This document shows, in pieces, positions 60,781-64,000 of a DNA stretch of 64,000 bases. Both the position numbers and the translations under genes were made by a program. The stretch is from Rhizobium sp. NRK18 (GTDB taxonomy: Bacteria > Pseudomonadota > Alphaproteobacteria > Rhizobiales > Rhizobiaceae). The notes below the pieces were generated by a model. It made no database searches. It was given only the letters and a program-made list of their open reading frames with translations, and was not told the origin of the DNA. The stretch's first letter is position 1, and the number at the start of each line of letters is the position of its first letter. The DNA is taken from the NCBI RefSeq assembly GCF_024385575.1, contig NZ_JANFMV010000004.1, positions 186,001 through 250,000 of the forward strand. The letters are read 5' to 3'.

Positions 60781-61191
60781 TTATTCCGTGTCGGAAGACG
60801 ATGCCGCGACAACGGCAATGGCGTCAATTTCGACCAGGTATCCATAATGGAGTTCTGGAACGGGAACGACGGTGCGCGCAGGCTTCGCGTCACCCAACCG
60901 GCGCGCATACACCTGATTGAACAATGGCCAGTTGTCGACACCGACAATATAGGCGGTCACCCTGACCAGATCGGCGACCGTCCCGCCCGCAGTTTCCAGA
61001 ATTGCCAGCATGTTGTCGATCGCCCGCTCGGCCTGGGTCTCGAACGCGTCATTGTCGAGCGGCTTGCCATCCGGACGGATCGGCAGTTGGCCGGAAATGT
61101 AGAGGTGCTGACCGGCCATCTTCGCCTGCACATAATGGCCTGCCGGGGCCGGCGCCCGATCCGTCATTATGTCGATATGCCCGGACATCAC
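60781..61191 (-). CDS. RidA-family enamine/imine deaminase
   Basis: 136 residues, one YjgF/RidA domain. It shows HLYISGQLPIRPDGKPLDND, TQAERAIDNMLAILETAGGT and VRVTAYIVGVDNWPLFNQVY. The C-terminal substrate part is PARTVVPVPELHYGYLVEID, with Arg106 and Glu121 at the usual carboxylate-binding and catalytic places. It hydrolyses reactive enamines or imines produced by PLP dehydratases or amine oxidases. It overlaps the PLP enzyme gene by four bases, which fits removal of that enzyme's 2-aminoacrylate-like product. Confidence 0.93.
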   Translation of the reverse strand: MMSGHIDIMTDRAPAPAGHYVQAKMAGQHLYISGQLPIRPDGKPLDNDAFETQAERAIDNMLAILETAGGTVADLVRVTAYIVGVDNWPLFNQVYARRLGDAKPARTVVPVPELHYGYLVEIDAIAVVAASSSDTE

Positions 61192-62366
61192 CAGCCTCCG
61201 AAGCGCGACCAGCGAGCCTCGACGGCATGCGATTTTCCGCGCACGACATGATAGGCGTCGTGCTGGGCACCCGTCGCGCAGGCATGGTTCGGGAGGATCC
61301 GCACCCGGTCTCCGACCGCGAGGTCAGGCAGTTGCCCCGTGGAGCCGGGCCGCACGGCGATGATGCCGTGTTCCTGATTGGCATCGGACACGATCAGATC
61401 GGGATACAGGCTCCCCTCGATGTCGCAGACGAGACCATAGCCCTGATCGACAGCCTGCTTGGCTGTGCCGCGGTCGCGCGACAGCGACATCCATCCGCCA
61501 TCGGTGATGATCCAGCCCTTTTCGCGCTGGTGGCCGATGACCGTCGCCATGACGCTGAGTGCAATGTCGTCGACCTGGCAGATGCCGACACCGGCCATGA
61601 ACAGATCGAAGAAGACGAAGACCCCGGCGCGGACTTCTGTCACGCCGGACAGGTCTACCGCATGATGGGCGGTCGGCGTCGAACCGACGCTGACGACCGG
61701 GCATGGCAGGCCTGAGGCGCGCAGGAAGCGTGCGGCCTCGACAACGGCCAGCCGCTCGGCTTCGGCGAAACGCTCTTGCGCTTCCGGACCACCACCCTTG
61801 TAGCTGTCGCCGGCGTGGGTCAGCACGCCGCGCAATTCCGCGCCCGCAGCCAGGGCCTGTCCGATCTCCAGAAGCAGCGCCTCATTGGCCGGCGCAACGC
61901 CTGAACGATGGCCGTCACAATCGATCTCGATCATGGCCGGGATGCGCATGCCGCTTTTCACCGATGCCTCGGCGACCGCTCGGGCCTGGGTGACATTGTC
62001 GAGAGTGACCACGAGATCCACGCCCCGCGCCCGCAGCTCCAGAACGCGCGGCAGCTTGGAAGGGGTTATCCCGACCGCATAGATTATGTCGCGAACACCG
62101 GCGGCGGCGAATTGCTCGGCCTCCTTCAGCGTGGAGACGGTCGCCGGCCCCTCGGGCGTCGTCATGACGCGGCGCGCCACCTCGGCGGACTTGGCCGTCT
62201 TCAGATGCGGGCGCAGCGAAACGCCGAGCCCGTCGAGGCGGCTCCTCAACCGCGCGATGTTTCGCTCCATCCGCTGCGCATCCAGCACCAGACAGGGTGT
62301 TTCCAGCGTCTCAAGCGTTGCTGCCGTCTCCGACGCCGCCATCGTCCCGACCATCGTCTGCTCCAT
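61188..62366 (-). CDS. PLP enzyme of the D-serine dehydratase / D-threonine aldolase family
   Basis: About 392 residues from the ATG at 62366 (GGAG nine bases upstream); ATGs at 62375 and 62354 are alternatives. It is an alanine-racemase-fold type III PLP enzyme. The PLP lysine is Lys56 in LRPHLKTAKSAEVA. The zinc-binding His361-x-Cys363 lies in ILPNHACATGAQHDAYHVV near the C-terminus, the mark of eukaryotic-type D-serine dehydratase and D-threonine aldolase. It acts on a D-beta-hydroxy amino acid, giving a keto acid and ammonia or glycine and an aldehyde. The aldehyde dehydrogenase just upstream would suit the aldolase option, and RidA the dehydratase option. Confidence 0.9.
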   Translation of the reverse strand: MEQTMVGTMAASETAATLETLETPCLVLDAQRMERNIARLRSRLDGLGVSLRPHLKTAKSAEVARRVMTTPEGPATVSTLKEAEQFAAAGVRDIIYAVGITPSKLPRVLELRARGVDLVVTLDNVTQARAVAEASVKSGMRIPAMIEIDCDGHRSGVAPANEALLLEIGQALAAGAELRGVLTHAGDSYKGGGPEAQERFAEAERLAVVEAARFLRASGLPCPVVSVGSTPTAHHAVDLSGVTEVRAGVFVFFDLFMAGVGICQVDDIALSVMATVIGHQREKGWIITDGGWMSLSRDRGTAKQAVDQGYGLVCDIEGSLYPDLIVSDANQEHGIIAVRPGSTGQLPDLAVGDRVRILPNHACATGAQHDAYHVVRGKSHAVEARWSRFGGW

Positions 62367-62427
62367 CAATTCCATCTCCGCTTCATTCCGTTCATGTCGA
62401 TCTTGTTTGATTGCAGGGCTGACGGCG

Positions 62428-63852
62428 TCAAAACCCGAGTATGGATTTGGTCTCGAGATATTCCTCAAGGCCATACACCCCGTATTCGCGCCCGTTGCCC
62501 GATCGCTTGTAGCCACCGAAGGCGGCGGCGCCGTCCCAGGCCGGATAGTTGATGTGGACCTGGCCTGCCCTTATGCGTGCGGCAACCTTGCGCGCCCGGT
62601 CGCGATCGGAGGACTGAATGTGGGCGCCGAGGCCGTATTCCGTGTCGTTGGCAATCGCGACAGCCTCTTCCTCGTCCCTGTAGGGCATGATGCACAGAAC
62701 GGGGCCGAAGATCTCCTCGCGCGCGATGCGCATGTCGGATGTCACCTCGGAGAAGATCGTCGGCTGGGTATAGTAGCCATGGTTAAGCCCGTTCGGACGA
62801 CCGAGGCCACCGGAAACGAGCTTCGCCCCGTCATCGATGCCGGCCTGGATCATCGTCTGCACGCGCTCGAACTGCGCGCGGTTGGCGATCGGACCCATAT
62901 TCGTCTGCGGATCGCGCGGATCGCCGACAACCAGCGCCCGAGCGGCGTTGCCCGCCAGTTGCTCGACTTCGGCAAGGCGGGCCTCGGGGACCAGCATCCG
63001 GGTCGGCGCGCTGCAGGACTGCCCGACATTGCGCATGCCCGCCAGCACGCCTTTTGAGACCGCCTCTTCAAAATTGGCGTCGTCGAGCAGAATATTCGGC
63101 GACTTGCCGCCGAGCTCCTGCACGACGCGCTTGACAGTCGGTGCCGCAGCCTGCGCAACGAGCACACCGGCGCGGGTCGAACCGGTAATCGAGATCATGT
63201 CGACTTCCGGGTGGCTCGACAGAGCCGCGCCGACGCTTTCGCCGGTGCCATTGACCAGATTGAAAACGCCAGGCGGCGTTCCAGCGTCATGCATCAGCTC
63301 AGCAAACAGGAGCGCGCTATAGGGCGACAGCTCGCTGGGCTTGAGCACAATCGTGCACCCCGCGGCTATCGCCGGCGCGACCTTGGCGGTGATCTGGTAG
63401 AGCGGCCAGTTCCAGGGCGTGATCAGGGCGCAGACGCCGATGGGTTCCTTGGCGGTCGCCCGGGTCCCGTCGACGGTCAGGAACCGATACTTTTCCAACG
63501 CCTCCATCTGCACGCGGATATGCTCTGCGGCAAACGGCACCTGGGAAGCGCGGGCAAAGCTGATCGCCACCCCCATCTCCTTCACAAGTGCCTCGACGAA
63601 GAGCTCGGCACGCTCCTTGACAAGCGCATGCATCCTGCCGAGCAGGGCAATCCTTTCCGAGACGGTCGTCTGCGAGTAGGCGGGAAATGCCTTGCGGGCA
63701 GCGGCAACGGCCAGATCCACATGGCGCGCACTGCCGCCGGCAACGTGGCCCGACACCAATTCCGACGCCGGATCGACGACAGGCAAACGATCGACATCCG
63801 GGAAGTCCTGCCATTGGCCATCGATGTAGAAGCTGTTCTCTCGTCCAATCAT
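62428..63852 (-). CDS. Aldehyde dehydrogenase (NAD(P)-dependent), copy 2
   Basis: 474 residues from the ATG at 63852, AAGGA 8 bases upstream. Motifs are TPWNWP (145-150), ITGSTRAG (222-229), Glu246 in QELGGKSP, catalytic Cys280 in GQSCSAPT and EEIFGPVLCI. It is clearly paralogous to the ALDH at 50412-51857: the C-termini read AWDGAAAFGGYKRSGNGREY and AWDGAAPFGGYKQSGNGREY. It is the first visible gene of the leftward ALDH/PLP-enzyme/RidA set, 61 bases before the PLP enzyme. It may oxidise the aldehyde from a D-threonine-aldolase-type cleavage (inference). Confidence 0.94.
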   Translation of the reverse strand: MIGRENSFYIDGQWQDFPDVDRLPVVDPASELVSGHVAGGSARHVDLAVAAARKAFPAYSQTTVSERIALLGRMHALVKERAELFVEALVKEMGVAISFARASQVPFAAEHIRVQMEALEKYRFLTVDGTRATAKEPIGVCALITPWNWPLYQITAKVAPAIAAGCTIVLKPSELSPYSALLFAELMHDAGTPPGVFNLVNGTGESVGAALSSHPEVDMISITGSTRAGVLVAQAAAPTVKRVVQELGGKSPNILLDDANFEEAVSKGVLAGMRNVGQSCSAPTRMLVPEARLAEVEQLAGNAARALVVGDPRDPQTNMGPIANRAQFERVQTMIQAGIDDGAKLVSGGLGRPNGLNHGYYTQPTIFSEVTSDMRIAREEIFGPVLCIMPYRDEEEAVAIANDTEYGLGAHIQSSDRDRARKVAARIRAGQVHINYPAWDGAAAFGGYKRSGNGREYGVYGLEEYLETKSILGF

Positions 63853-64000
63853 GGGAATGTCCTTGGGCTGTAAAATGGCAGCCTTCGAGCGCGGCGGCTC
63901 AAAGGGCAAAAGACTGAAGGCGGCGACCGGCTCGGGCCGACTGCTGGAAGAAGGACGGGCGCACTTCATATCGCCCGATGAGGATTGGGCTACATGGCGC
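63853..64000. other. Window edge, unresolved
   Basis: A plus-strand frame starts at an ATG at 63874 (MAAFERGGSKGKRLKAATGS) and runs off the edge for about 42 codons without a ribosome site. A minus-strand frame ending in a stop at 63899 (ending QQSARAGRRLQSFAL) could be the tail of an upstream gene. Neither is recognisable, and the choice cannot be made without the next bases. Confidence 0.3.

Noticed and set aside
1-64000. tRNA or rRNA genes, CRISPR arrays, insertion sequences, phage genes
   Set aside because: No cloverleaf-like segments, repeat-spacer arrays, transposase motifs or terminal inverted repeats were recognised on reading either strand; a covariance-model and IS-database search would settle this.

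Overview
The window looks like an accessory, transporter-rich stretch of an alphaproteobacterial genome, most likely from the Rhizobiaceae (Rhizobium, Agrobacterium, Ensifer, Shinella type). This is an inference from the high GC content, the rhizobial style of the proteins, and the extreme density of solute-uptake operons, each paired with its own LysR-type regulator. No tRNA, rRNA, replication gene, phage gene, insertion sequence or CRISPR array is visible. In 64 kb there are three TRAP transporters, one tripartite tricarboxylate (TTT) transporter, two complete ABC importers, one SulP permease, one RND pump, one MFS exporter, and seven LysR genes plus the remnant of an eighth.

Layout, left to right. 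(1) 1-9.2 kb, efflux: a truncated LysR gene diverges from an alpha/beta-hydrolase-like gene and an RND adaptor/pump pair, followed by a strong terminator. A small unknown gene and a LysR/MFS divergent pair with a clean T-N11-A palindrome come next. A LysR fragment follows the MFS gene. (2) 9.2-24 kb, 5-oxoproline/amide region: a TRAP operon ending in a winged-helix regulator diverges from a fused HyuA-HyuB 5-oxoprolinase/hydantoinase. A LysR gene then precedes a second TRAP operon that runs into DUF2848, amidase and a DUF1445 (D-glutamate cyclase-type) protein. (3) 24-30 kb, sugar-acid operon read leftward: SAF-domain oxidoreductase, antibiotic-biosynthesis-monooxygenase-type protein, beta-hydroxyacid dehydrogenase, third TRAP system, gluconokinase. 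(4) 30.3-37 kb: two tandem paralogous LysR genes and a ribose-type sugar ABC transporter with a lactonase-type amidohydrolase. (5) 37.1-50.2 kb, sulfate-ester region: an apparent leftward operon of sulfatase, SulP permease, Gfo/Idh dehydrogenase and three glycosyltransferases, a divergent LysR gene, a TctABC-type transporter and a TolB-like propeller gene. (6) 50.4-59.6 kb: an eight-gene leftward operon with a polyamine-type ABC importer, FAD amine oxidase, HAD hydrolase, GMC alcohol oxidase and aldehyde dehydrogenase. (7) 59.8-63.9 kb: a GcvA-type LysR gene, then RidA, a D-serine dehydratase/D-threonine aldolase-type PLP enzyme and a second aldehyde dehydrogenase.

The most notable signal is in region 5. 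A 46-bp element (39 of 46 bases identical) lies upstream of both the sulfatase operon and the tctCBA operon, in the same orientation. Each copy is followed after 36-37 bases by the same 12-base Shine-Dalgarno-like block (GGAGGACGACGC on the transcribed strand) and a GTG-start short reading frame. In the sulfatase leader the short frame ends three bases before the sulfatase ATG, which has no ribosome site of its own, suggesting translational coupling. In the tctC leader the short frame contains Cys-Ala-Cys and is followed by a terminator-like hairpin, suggesting attenuation. Together these suggest one LysR-controlled regulon that imports an unknown sulfated carboxylate, cleaves it in the cytoplasm and handles the released sulfate.

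Other points of interest are a hydrolase-fold protein that has lost its catalytic Ser and His next to an RND pump, perfect or near-perfect hairpins right after four of the solute-binding-protein genes, and the co-location of a D-glutamate-cyclase-type protein with a 5-oxoprolinase.
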